DNA from: Desulfobacteraceae bacterium
GTDB lineage: Bacteria > Desulfobacterota > Syntrophobacteria > BM002
Length of the DNA stretch: 7,385 bases
NCBI GenBank assembly: GCA_002899795.1
Contig: PPDG01000028.1
Span: 1-7,385, forward strand
Reading direction: 5' to 3'
Shown piece by piece: positions 1 to 6,032 of this stretch. The notes beneath the pieces are model-generated. The model was not told where the DNA came from and ran no database searches. It saw only the letters and a list, made by a program, of their open reading frames with translations. Positions within the stretch are counted from its first letter, which is position 1. The number at the start of each line of letters is the position of its first letter. Position numbers and translations under genes: made by a program.

Positions 1-1
1 A

Positions 2-343
2 GAACAACCTGATGTTTTTTGCGAGGTAATCCAGAAGCCAGACCCCCTGTTGATGGGAACATGGGAGGGTCATTATACCAGAGCAGCGGATGTAGCCAAG
101 ATGGACAAAAACTATATAAAGTATCGATTGATAGAATACGATGGCAAATACGCCCTTTACTTTTATCGCACCTGGCAAAGCGGACAAAAAAAGGTAAAAC
201 AATGGAAAAAGTGGACTATCAACGGCCAGGAAATATCGGCACCGGGTGGTTATGGGGTGAGGATATTCGTACGGGGCAGTGATGTCTATTTTGCCATTCG
301 AGAACTCAAAGAGCCAGCCAAGATGTCACGGGTCGTAGAATAA
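2..343 (+). CDS. C-terminal part of an unrecognised protein (5' end outside window)
   Basis: The frame is open from the first bases of the window to a TAA stop at 341-343, giving 113 visible residues, so this is probably the end of a longer gene. A TTG at 50 and an ATG at 53 are possible internal starts, but no ribosome binding site precedes them and the frame continues upstream. The visible part is rich in Trp, Tyr, Phe and Lys, with short alternating hydrophobic stretches (for example KYALYFYRTW, YGVRIFVRG, VYFAIREL). This suggests several beta strands, as in a small barrel or a lipocalin-like or sugar-binding fold. The stretch LLMGTWEGHY resembles the first strand of such a fold. No catalytic motif or membrane segment is visible. 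It converges on the recD2 gene. I do not recognise the family. That it is coding is likely from its composition, but its function is unknown. Confidence 0.55.
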   Translation, partial: EQPDVFCEVIQKPDPLLMGTWEGHYTRAADVAKMDKNYIKYRLIEYDGKYALYFYRTWQSGQKKVKQWKKWTINGQEISAPGGYGVRIFVRGSDVYFAIRELKEPAKMSRVVE

Positions 344-372
344 TGCGTCATTAGACAATTGAGCCGGGCGCA

Positions 373-394
373 GCCCTAAATGCTTCATCAGGGC
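373..394. other. weak hairpin between convergent genes
   Basis: GCCCT (373-377) pairs with AGGGC (390-394), with ATG/CAT pairing inside the loop. It lies in the 168-bp gap between two convergent genes, where a bidirectional terminator would be expected. Neither strand has a T-run after the stem, so it is not a good intrinsic terminator. The rest of the gap shows nothing I can assign. Confidence 0.25.
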
Positions 395-511
395 GAAATG
401 TGAGACAAGCCAAGCGATCCGGAAGTGCACATTACATACTCCACACTTTGTCATTCGAGATCCAGCCACCACATATGGTAACTGCCGAGGATCCTATCTG
501 GTGCCTAGTTC

Positions 512-2692
512 TCAATGCGCGCTCAGCCTGTAGCGAAGATAGGTGTAGCGTCTCTGGGTCTTATCATTGTTCACCGCAATGGACAGAGCTTTCTTGGTAC
601 CAACCAGCACAACCAGTTCTCTGCCCCTGGTCACAGCGGTGTATATCAGATTGCGTTGGAGGAGGATGTAGTGTTGTGTCAAGACGGGAAGTATTACCGC
701 CGGGTATTCTGAACCCTGAGATTTATGCACCGATATGGCATACGCCAAAACAACTTCATCCAGTTCGGCGTAGTCGTAGGAAACCTCACCGGTATCAAAG
801 ACGATCATCACTTCTTGGTTTATGGAATCGATGCTCTTAATCCTGCCAATATCACCATTAAAAATCTCTTTGTCATAATTGTTTCTGATTTGCATTACCT
901 TGTCGTTGACCCGGAACTGCACGCCACCCCGGATTATCCCCTGTTCTCCGGGGTTGAGCTTCTTTTGCAACTCCGCGTTCAGATTCTCAGCCCCCACCAC
1001 ACCTTTGTGCATGGGAGTCAGCACTTGAATGTCATCAAGCGGATCAAACCCGAAACGTCTGGGTATGCGCTCTTTGGCGAGCTCCAGTATTATCCTCAGA
1101 ACCTCATCCGGATCTTCCTGCTCGATGAAGTAGAAGTCCTGATCAGGCCGGTCTGGAGTCTCAATTGTGGGAAGTTCACCGCTGTTGATTCTGTGAGCGT
1201 TTACGATGATGGAACTCTCCTGGGCCTGGCGAAAAATCTCATTAAGCTCCACCACTTTGGCTGCACCCGAGTCGATGATATCTTTCAGAACATTGCCAGC
1301 TCCAACCGATGGTAACTGGTTTACATCGCCCACCAGAATGAACGTGGCCTCCGAAGGAACAGCCTTCAACAAATGGTGCATAAGTGTGGTGGCCATCATC
1401 GAGGCTTCGTCAACGATAAGGAGATCGCATGTAAGTGGCCGTTCCTGGTTCCTCTGAAATCCCCCTCTTTGCATGCTGTACTCCAACAGCCGATGGAGAG
1501 TCTTGGCTTCATGTCCCGTGGCCTCACTCATCCGTTTGGCTGCCCTGCCGGTCGGCGCAGCCAGCATTATATTTACCCCTAGTTTGGCAAATATCTTCAA
1601 GACCGCGTGGATGATCGTGGTTTTGCCGGTTCCCGGTCCACCGGTGATTACCAGTACCTTGTCCTCAACTGCTGCCTTTATCGCCTTTACCTGTCTCTCT
1701 GCCAGGGTGATATCAAGTTGCTCCTGGACCCAGTCGATGGCTTTAGCGGTAGCGATCTTTCTGATCGATTTGGCAGCGCTGATCAAACCTTTTAGCCGGG
1801 AGGCAATGCTGGCTTCGGAGAAGTGAAACTTCGCCAGGTAGACAGCTTTGTAGTTTTCGCGAAACTCCTCAATGTCCTGGTTCAAATCCTCTATGACAAC
1901 CTTTTTGTCCAGGGCAATTTTGGCGAACGACTTGACCACCACTTCCCGCTCCACCTGGAGGATTCCCTGGCACTTTTCCACCAGTGGTTCATAGGGGTAG
2001 TAGACATGGCCTTCCTCGGCCAGTTGATTGAGGACGTAGAGGATTCCTGCTTCAGCTCGCAATTCAGAGTCTTTGGCGAATCCTAGTTTTTCGGCGATGC
2101 CATCTGCCGTGACGAAACCAATGCCGAATACGTCTGTGGCCAGAGTGTAAGGGTTCTGCTTGACCACCTCAATGGACTTCCTGCCGTAGCGCTTGAAGAT
2201 CTTGGTGGCATAACCTGAACTCACGCCATGAGATTGCAGAAAGATCATTACCTCCCGGATTTCCTTTTGCTCGGCCCAGGCCCTTCTAATCATCTTGATT
2301 CGTTTTCTGCCTATGCCCTCAACCTCCGCAAGCCTATCCACCTGCTGCTCAATTACCTCAAGAGTCTCCTTGCCGAATTTTTCCACAATCCGCTCGGCCA
2401 TCACCGGGCCGATGCCTTTGATAAGCCCGGAACCCAGGTATTTTCCAATGCCATATACGGAAGCTGGGATTTTAGTATCGTAGTGGGCTATTTTGAACTG
2501 CTCGCCGTATCTGGGGTGTTTCACCCACTCGCCCTTCATTTTGATGATCTCCCCCACCTTAGGGGCCGCTATATTTCCCACCGCGGTCACCAGCCCTCTA
2601 TGGCCATCCACCTTTACCTTGGCGATGGTAAAGCCGGTCTCCACACTGGTGTAGGTGATTTTCTCTATCTGGCCTTCGAGTTCGGCGAACAT
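512..2692 (-). CDS. recD2: RecD2/YrrC-family ATP-dependent 5'-3' DNA helicase
   Basis: This is a 726-aa superfamily 1B helicase of the RecD2 type, the RecBC-independent form of RecD involved in recombination and replication-stress repair. The N-terminus (about 1-75) fits the small OB-like domain of RecD2. Residues about 85-205 carry helix-hairpin-helix repeats (IKGIGPVMAERI, VEGIGRKRI, VFGIGFVTADGIA). A linker follows, then the motor: Q-type motif near 332-338 (ERQVKAI), Walker A GGPGTGKT (351-358), motif Ia LAAPTGRAA (377-385), Walker B LLIVDEAS (424-431), motif III VGDVNQLPS (454-462), motif IV-like EIFRQ (485-489), and the C-terminal AISVHKSQGSEYP (652-664) and YTAVTRGR (684-691). All ATPase residues are present and the length is normal for the family, so it should be active. 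The ATG is preceded by a purine-rich GGGAAAGGG about 10 bases upstream. The downstream neighbour is convergent. The upstream gene guaC runs the same way but is 223 bp off with repeats between, so recD2 probably has its own promoter. Confidence 0.96.
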   Translation of the reverse strand: MFAELEGQIEKITYTSVETGFTIAKVKVDGHRGLVTAVGNIAAPKVGEIIKMKGEWVKHPRYGEQFKIAHYDTKIPASVYGIGKYLGSGLIKGIGPVMAERIVEKFGKETLEVIEQQVDRLAEVEGIGRKRIKMIRRAWAEQKEIREVMIFLQSHGVSSGYATKIFKRYGRKSIEVVKQNPYTLATDVFGIGFVTADGIAEKLGFAKDSELRAEAGILYVLNQLAEEGHVYYPYEPLVEKCQGILQVEREVVVKSFAKIALDKKVVIEDLNQDIEEFRENYKAVYLAKFHFSEASIASRLKGLISAAKSIRKIATAKAIDWVQEQLDITLAERQVKAIKAAVEDKVLVITGGPGTGKTTIIHAVLKIFAKLGVNIMLAAPTGRAAKRMSEATGHEAKTLHRLLEYSMQRGGFQRNQERPLTCDLLIVDEASMMATTLMHHLLKAVPSEATFILVGDVNQLPSVGAGNVLKDIIDSGAAKVVELNEIFRQAQESSIIVNAHRINSGELPTIETPDRPDQDFYFIEQEDPDEVLRIILELAKERIPRRFGFDPLDDIQVLTPMHKGVVGAENLNAELQKKLNPGEQGIIRGGVQFRVNDKVMQIRNNYDKEIFNGDIGRIKSIDSINQEVMIVFDTGEVSYDYAELDEVVLAYAISVHKSQGSEYPAVILPVLTQHYILLQRNLIYTAVTRGRELVVLVGTKKALSIAVNNDKTQRRYTYLRYRLSAH

Positions 2693-2725
2693 TTCTTAGA
2701 AGCCCTTTCCCACTGATTGCGATTC

Positions 2726-2734
2726 GTTATACCA
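2726..2734 (-). promoter_or_regulatory. candidate extended -10 promoter for recD2
   Basis: On the minus strand the sequence reads TGGTATAAC, an extended -10 (TGn followed by TATAAC), about 34-40 bases before the recD2 start. No good -35 box lies 16-18 bases upstream, which extended -10 promoters can tolerate. This is a weak call from one motif. Confidence 0.3.
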
Positions 2735-2824
2735 CAATCCAAGAGAGGAATTCGTTGTTTGTACAGTGGAGGGAGGTTTGTTGAGGAAGCATAGCGGTGG
2801 TAGTGGTGAAGCAATGCAAAATAT

Positions 2825-2912
2825 CAAATTCCAAACACCAAATCTTAAGGTTTCAGGTGTCGGGTGTCAGGTGTCAGGGAAGAATAATAAAGAAAACTGA
2901 AACCTGAAACCT
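2825..2912. repeat. heptameric tandem repeat cluster (three related 7-bp families)
   Basis: Three runs with 7-bp periodicity follow one another. CAAATTC, CAAACAC and CAAATCT occupy 2825-2845. GGTTTCA, GGTGTCG, GGTGTCA and GGTGTCA occupy 2849-2876. Two copies of CTGAAAC occupy 2898-2911. The last run is the complement of the GGTTTCA type, so AGGTTTCAGGT (2848-2858) and ACCTGAAACCT (2902-2912) form an 11-bp perfect inverted repeat around a 43-base loop. The cluster stops 3 bp before the guaC stop codon. Such heptamer arrays resemble dispersed intergenic simple repeats seen in environmental bacterial genomes. They could also form an RNA hairpin after guaC, although no clean T-run terminator is seen. 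Confidence 0.75.
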
Positions 2913-2915
2913 CCA

Positions 2916-3935
2916 CTAGAGGGTGCGGTGCGGCAAGCTCTCAATTTTTCCTGCTGGTGTGATTTTGACATAAACCAGTTTTCGCTGCAATTCCCTGATG
3001 GTAGAGGCCCCAGCATACGTCATTCCGGATCTCAAACCTCCGACGATATCTGCGATGATGTAATCTTCGTTATTGCTGAAAGGAACTTCGGTTGAGACGC
3101 CTTCGGCTGTCCTCCATTCAGCCATGCCGCCATGGTAATCGTCCTGTACTTCACTGCTGGCCATGCCGCGAAATATCTTCACCTTGGTTTCTTCTCCGCC
3201 TTTTCCCACTTTTGTCAAAACTTCCCCTGGAGTAGGGGTGGTGCCGGCGAGCATGCTCCCCACCATGACAAAATCCGCCCCGAATGCCAGTGCTTTTACA
3301 ATATCACCAGATGTCCGAATGCCTCCGTCGGCGACAATGGATCGGCTCACTCTTGAACACTCTTGTATTGCGGTAAGATTAGGCACCCCGAAACCAGTCT
3401 TAATACACGTTGTGCAAACTGCACCACCGCCGATTCCCACCTTAATTATGTCTGCTCCACATGAAGCCAGGTAGTCAGCGCCGGCATACGTTGCCACATT
3501 GCCGGCCATGAGGCATGCTTCTTTGCCCAACATATCCCTGATGTTCTTGAGAGTCTTACCGACATATTTTGCATGCGCATGTGCCACATCGACACAGAAC
3601 AGATTGGCGCCAGCACCTTTCAAGGCCTCTGCCCTTTCCAAGTCCTCAGCGGCACAACCAATAGACACAAATACACCAGATTCACACTTCTTATAGATCT
3701 CCACGTTCTTGTCTATTGACATGAAACGATGCAATACACCGATGCCACCCTTTGCCCCTATGAAATTGACCATTTCTGCTTCAGTGATCGTATCCATGTT
3801 GGCGGTCATAAGGGGGAGGTCCAAAGACAGCTTTCCTGTTCTGTCTTGCACCGAAATATCAACGACTTTTCTGGACTCCCAATGATTGTAAGAAGGAACT
3901 AAAAGAACATCATCATACGTGATTGCCTCATTCAT
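2916..3935 (-). CDS. guaC: GMP reductase-like enzyme (IMPDH/GMPR family, no CBS domains)
   Basis: This 339-aa TIM-barrel protein of the IMP dehydrogenase/GMP reductase family would convert GMP to IMP with NADPH in purine salvage. It begins ITYDDVLLVPSY, the family signature. It has no CBS insertion, which with the length (E. coli GuaC is about 347 aa) favours GMP reductase over IMP dehydrogenase. The catalytic loop GIGGGAVCTTC is at 167-177 with Cys174. Thr176 and Glu278, in the WRTAEG segment, match the Thr/Glu catalytic pair of GMP reductases. RGMASSE at 256-262 also follows the reductase pattern (GMSS) rather than the dehydrogenase one. Phosphate-binding segments ADGGIR (202-207) and MVGSMLAGT (224-232) and a GGLRSGM segment (299-305) are present. 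The residue after CTT, normally Arg in both families, is Cys177. The ATG overlaps the stop of the upstream small gene by 4 bp, and a GAGGTGGAG element lies just before it. An IMPDH-like paralogue with another substrate remains possible. Confidence 0.85.
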   Translation of the reverse strand: MNEAITYDDVLLVPSYNHWESRKVVDISVQDRTGKLSLDLPLMTANMDTITEAEMVNFIGAKGGIGVLHRFMSIDKNVEIYKKCESGVFVSIGCAAEDLERAEALKGAGANLFCVDVAHAHAKYVGKTLKNIRDMLGKEACLMAGNVATYAGADYLASCGADIIKVGIGGGAVCTTCIKTGFGVPNLTAIQECSRVSRSIVADGGIRTSGDIVKALAFGADFVMVGSMLAGTTPTPGEVLTKVGKGGEETKVKIFRGMASSEVQDDYHGGMAEWRTAEGVSTEVPFSNNEDYIIADIVGGLRSGMTYAGASTIRELQRKLVYVKITPAGKIESLPHRTL

Positions 3936-4162
3936 GACTCCACCTCACTGAGCTTTTCTTTCAACCTGGTAACAAAGCGGCTTCTGGACGCTTCGTCTCC
4001 CCTGATCCGCTCTTTGACTCCCTTCCATGTGGGTGAACAGGTTTTGTACTCTACCTCCACCAGCTCATGGATTATCCTGTCTATCTCTTTCTTGTTCTCC
4101 GGAGTAATTTCAATCCCGGCCTCTTTCAAAACATCTTTCATATGCCTAAAGTAGCAGGACAT
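3932..4162 (-). CDS. small 76-aa protein translationally coupled to guaC, function unknown
   Basis: The protein begins MSCYFRHMKDVLKEAGIEI. I chose the ATG at 4162 because AAAGGGG lies about 6 bases upstream of it. The frame also allows a GTG start eight codons earlier (4186), but that would put the ribosome binding site inside the gene. The protein is charged and helical-looking, with a repeated pattern of acidic and basic residues (ENKKEIDRIIHELVEVEYK; then KGVKERIRGDEASRSRFVTRLKEKL). It has two Cys (residue 3 and one in the TCSPTWK segment) and no signal peptide or membrane segment, so it should be cytosolic. Its TGA overlaps the guaC ATG (ATGA), which implies translational coupling and points to a partner or regulator of the GMP reductase or of a nucleotide-related step. 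The N-terminus looks like a conserved small-protein family, but I cannot name a function. Confidence 0.8.
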   Translation of the reverse strand: MSCYFRHMKDVLKEAGIEITPENKKEIDRIIHELVEVEYKTCSPTWKGVKERIRGDEASRSRFVTRLKEKLSEVES

Positions 4163-4190
4163 TTCTTTCCCCTTTGTCTTCTTCACTAAG

Positions 4191-4376
4191 TTAACCCTGA
4201 TATTTCATGAATGACTTGCTGCGACCACGGATATGGCCGTCCTTCCTGGCGTCCTCGGGTGTCGGCTCCTGCGACGTACCATTCAGGTACGCCTCGGAAC
4301 CATCACCCTGCGGTTGCCAGGTGGCACGCCCACCTTCGTTGTCTCGCGACAGCAATTCATAAAATATCAGGGTTAA
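4191..4376. mobile_element. 186-bp fold-back element, MITE-like, with 22-bp terminal inverted repeats
   Basis: The left end (4191-4212) and the complement of the right end (4355-4376) agree at 21 of 22 positions. The outer 15 bases, TTAACCCTGATATTT, are perfect. Similarity continues inward with TGCTG on both sides after a 4-base insertion in the left arm. The interior is GC-richer than the ends and holds nested hairpins: CGTACC/GGTACG (4275-4291), CCTGGC/GCCAGG (4245-4250 with 4316-4321) and GGTGG/CCACC (from about 4320 to 4334). It encodes no transposase. If TTAA is counted as a duplicated target, the element proper starts CCCTGATATTT; beyond TTAA the flanks show no direct repeat. It sits between two genes on the same strand. 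The reading as a non-autonomous transposable element is inference. A structured RNA or a highly structured repeat family are alternatives. Confidence 0.7.
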
Positions 4377-4454
4377 GCGAATTTTGATATTGGGATAAGC
4401 TATCAGGAGGTGAGGACGGCTGTCAAGAAAACGAACCGTAATGGCTAGCCCGGA
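4191..4454 (-). other. 87-codon stop-free frame through the fold-back element
   Basis: On the minus strand a frame runs without a stop from just after a TAA at 4455-4457 to a TAA at 4191-4193, formed by the element's own end. The part inside the element translates to a hydrophilic, protein-like sequence containing ATWQPQGDGSEAYLNGTSQ and, near the end, EDARKDGHIRGRSKSFMKYQG split over the terminal repeat (last residues KYQG). There is no ATG or GTG early in the frame and no ribosome binding site; the first usable start is a TTG inside the right arm. The other strand of the element is also open (ATG at 4207, TAA at 4360-4362, 51 aa). Frames open on both strands argue that this reflects repeat composition rather than a gene, but a decayed gene 3' end is possible. 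Confidence 0.25.
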
Positions 4455-4461
4455 TTACACT

Positions 4462-5139
4462 TCAGTGCTGTGCTTGAATAAGGTCGGCGATCCGCTTCGG
4501 GCTCAACTGGTGGAGTGAATTGACCACCAGATGCGCCTGAGTAAACCTGTCAGCTGGGGCGGTACCCAACAAAGCGATGGCAGTCATGCCACCTGTAACG
4601 GCCGCTGCTATTCCCACCGGCGCATCTTCGATTACAGCACAATGAGATGGCTCTAGGCCCAGTCGCTGGGCTGCAAGGAGAAAAACCCGAGGATCTGGTT
4701 TGCCCTGGGTCACGTCACTTCCCGTGACAATGGCGCTGAAGGCCTGCCTCCGGTCCAGTCTCTCCAAAGTCATCTCTACGTTTGCGGGCGGAGCAGAGGA
4801 GCCCACGGCGAGCACCAACCCCGCCTCCACCAAAGCGTCGATGAGTTGGACTGCGCCGTCCATGGCAGGTAAGTTCCGTTGCAAAGATTCGCGGTACAGA
4901 GCTTGTTTTCGGCGGTGAATCGAGACGATCTGCTGCTCAGGAAATTCTGGGCCCCAAACCTCGCGAGCAATCTCCCGGCCTCTGCGTCCGAACAGTGAAC
5001 GGAATTCGGACTCAGTAATTACGATGCCATCCTCTTCCGCCAGGGACATCCAGCACTCAAAGTGCATCTGATAGGAATCCAACAGCACCCCGTCAACATC
5101 GAAAATCACGCCCAGCCGTGCTTCTGTGATGTATGACAT
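4462..5139 (-). CDS. HAD-superfamily hydrolase, beta-phosphoglucomutase/phosphatase-like
   Basis: This is a 225-aa HAD subfamily IA protein. Motif I is FDVDGVLLDS (13-22), with nucleophile Asp14 and acid/base Asp16. Motif II is GSS (113-115). Motif III is GKPDP (146-150) with Lys147. Motif IV is EDAPVG (171-176). A helical cap lies between motifs I and II (about 23-90) and contains GRRGREI. This layout fits beta-phosphoglucomutases and sugar- or nucleotide-phosphate phosphatases; the exact substrate cannot be read from sequence. The ATG lies 3 bases after the stop of the upstream zinc-finger gene and has no clear ribosome binding site of its own, so it is probably translated by coupling from that gene. 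The protein should be soluble and Mg2+-dependent. Its downstream side is the fold-back element region. Confidence 0.9.
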   Translation of the reverse strand: MSYITEARLGVIFDVDGVLLDSYQMHFECWMSLAEEDGIVITESEFRSLFGRRGREIAREVWGPEFPEQQIVSIHRRKQALYRESLQRNLPAMDGAVQLIDALVEAGLVLAVGSSAPPANVEMTLERLDRRQAFSAIVTGSDVTQGKPDPRVFLLAAQRLGLEPSHCAVIEDAPVGIAAAVTGGMTAIALLGTAPADRFTQAHLVVNSLHQLSPKRIADLIQAQH

Positions 5140-5142
5140 TTA

Positions 5143-5295
5143 CTAATCTTTAGAACATTCTATACAGCGGCCGTATTCGTCAACACATTCAGTGCAGTGG
5201 AGTCTATTACAAACCCGGCATTCAGTCATAACATCACCTGCATGGGATTCATGGCCTTTATCGCAGGCAGCGCATACAAATTCAGGATCTGACAT
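5143..5295 (-). CDS. 50-aa double zinc-finger protein (four CxxC pairs)
   Basis: The protein starts MSDPEFVCAAC and has eight Cys in four CxxC pairs, at 8/11, 26/29, 34/37 and 44/47. The pattern is C-x2-C-x14-C-x2-C-x4-C-x2-C-x6-C-x2-C, with His at 15, 18 and 33. That is enough for two zinc ions and resembles the cross-brace order of RING, FYVE or B-box fingers, though the family is not recognised. The start at 5295 is set by GGAGGAGGT (5302-5310), whose AGGAGG core is 7 bases away. Earlier starts, an ATG two codons upstream or a GTG twelve codons upstream, would overlap or precede that site. The gene is first in an operon with the HAD gene, 3 bp apart, and lies under a strong promoter. It is probably a cytosolic adaptor, nucleic-acid binder or metal sensor, but that is inference. 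Confidence 0.75.
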   Translation of the reverse strand: MSDPEFVCAACDKGHESHAGDVMTECRVCNRLHCTECVDEYGRCIECSKD

Positions 5296-5301
5296 TTTCA
5301 T

Positions 5302-5310
5302 ACCTCCTCC
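5302..5310 (-). promoter_or_regulatory. strong ribosome binding site that sets the zinc-finger start
   Basis: GGAGGAGGT on the minus strand is close to a perfect anti-16S match. Its AGGAGG core sits 7 bases before the ATG at 5295 but only 1 base before the ATG at 5301, so the former start is preferred. Confidence 0.75.
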
Positions 5311-5360
5311 GGTTACTGCTACTAGTTTCACCTGTTAAGAATCGCCAGATTGATGTCTCA

Positions 5361-5388
5361 AATATAAGGGTGAAACCCTCATTGTCAA
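5361..5388 (-). promoter_or_regulatory. sigma70-type promoter with operator-like palindrome, for the zinc-finger/HAD operon
   Basis: On the minus strand a perfect -35 box TTGACA (5383-5388) is followed after exactly 16 bases by TATATT (5361-5366), one base off consensus. The spacer contains the 13-bp palindrome AGGGT-TTC-ACCCT (5367-5379), which touches the -10 box. A regulator bound there would block RNA polymerase, or, as with MerR-type activators, distort the spacer. Transcription would begin near 5354, giving a leader of about 58 bases before the zinc-finger start. Confidence 0.7.
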
Positions 5389-5967
5389 CAGAGTTCTCTC
5401 TGACTCGTGTCGCCACGTGTGAGCTGGTAGCTTTCAGAACAGGAAACGAAAAAAGATGAGAAAATGCCTACCCCTGCCCTGAAAACCATGTTAATATCCT
5501 AGGAATTAAGTCGAATTTATGCTACCTCACCTCGTTCTCCTGCTCCGTCCACTTCGAGACCCATAGCCAGGTGAGAAGTAGATTTGTTGTTCGTGCCCGT
5601 ACGAAAAACCCAATTTCTTTGACTTACGCTAAAGCGATTTTCTGTCCGGCTGATATGAATTAATCTACCTGGGAGTGGTGTGAAAGCCCCACTGCTTTTC
5701 CCTCTGCAGGCAGGAGTTCCACCTACACTAATGGATTTGTCCTCTCATCCCGACCTGGTGCTCGATTTCACCTCACCTGCTCACAGCCTGCGAAAAAAAA
5801 GCCTACTGGCACCACTTGTCTTGCTGAACGGCCGGCCCGATGCTTGTCTTGGGAGTTCGGCGGGGCGTATTGAGGCTCCGGCAGCAGACCATTGCGTCAT
5901 TTTTAGCTTCATTTCCTTTCTGGCAGGTGTTCTCGTTTTGGCCAACTCAAAAAGTGAAGTACCGCCA
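5389..5967. other. intergenic region with no convincing gene
   Basis: This stretch lies between two divergent transcription units. I see no tRNA, rRNA, riboswitch or repeat array. One long imperfect stem is present: CTAC and CTCACCT (5522-5532) pair with AGGTGAG and GTAG (5569-5581), with a 2-base bulge and a loop of about 36 bases. A short hairpin AGTGG/CCACT lies at 5674-5693. A GTG-started frame at 5680-6036 ends with an ATGA overlap on the next gene but has an unconvincing composition. The length is unusual for an otherwise compact region. Confidence 0.5.
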
Positions 5968-5993
5968 TGTATTGTATGGCACACATTAATACA
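5968..5993 (+). promoter_or_regulatory. inverted repeat upstream of the SQR-like gene (possible operator)
   Basis: TGTATT (5968-5973) and AATACA (5988-5993) form a perfect 6-bp inverted repeat with 14 bases between, centred about 52 bases before the start codon. It is followed by CTAATACC. The spacing would suit a dimeric regulator, but short AT-rich inverted repeats arise by chance. No clear -35/-10 pair was found. Confidence 0.3.
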
Positions 5994-6032
5994 CCCTAAT
6001 ACCACATACCTTGAAAGCGGGAGGGAAACATC

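Noticed and set aside
373..394. Bidirectional terminator between the first gene and recD2
   Set aside because: The stem is only 5 bp and no T-run follows on either strand, so it is listed only as a weak hairpin.
725..1315. Long plus-strand frame opposite recD2
   Set aside because: It is a shadow of the recD2 coding frame, which carries all helicase motifs.
2825..2912. CRISPR array
   Set aside because: The units are 7 bp with no spacers, so this is a tandem heptamer repeat and not a repeat-spacer array.
2916..3935. IMP dehydrogenase (guaB)
   Set aside because: There is no CBS insertion, and the flap region has the Glu-containing TAEG and GMASS pattern of GMP reductases rather than the dehydrogenase Arg-Tyr flap.
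4405..4443. AGGAGG followed by a 12-codon GTG frame on the plus strand
   Set aside because: The GTG overlaps the AGGAGG itself, so spacing is impossible for initiation, and the frame closes after 12 codons.
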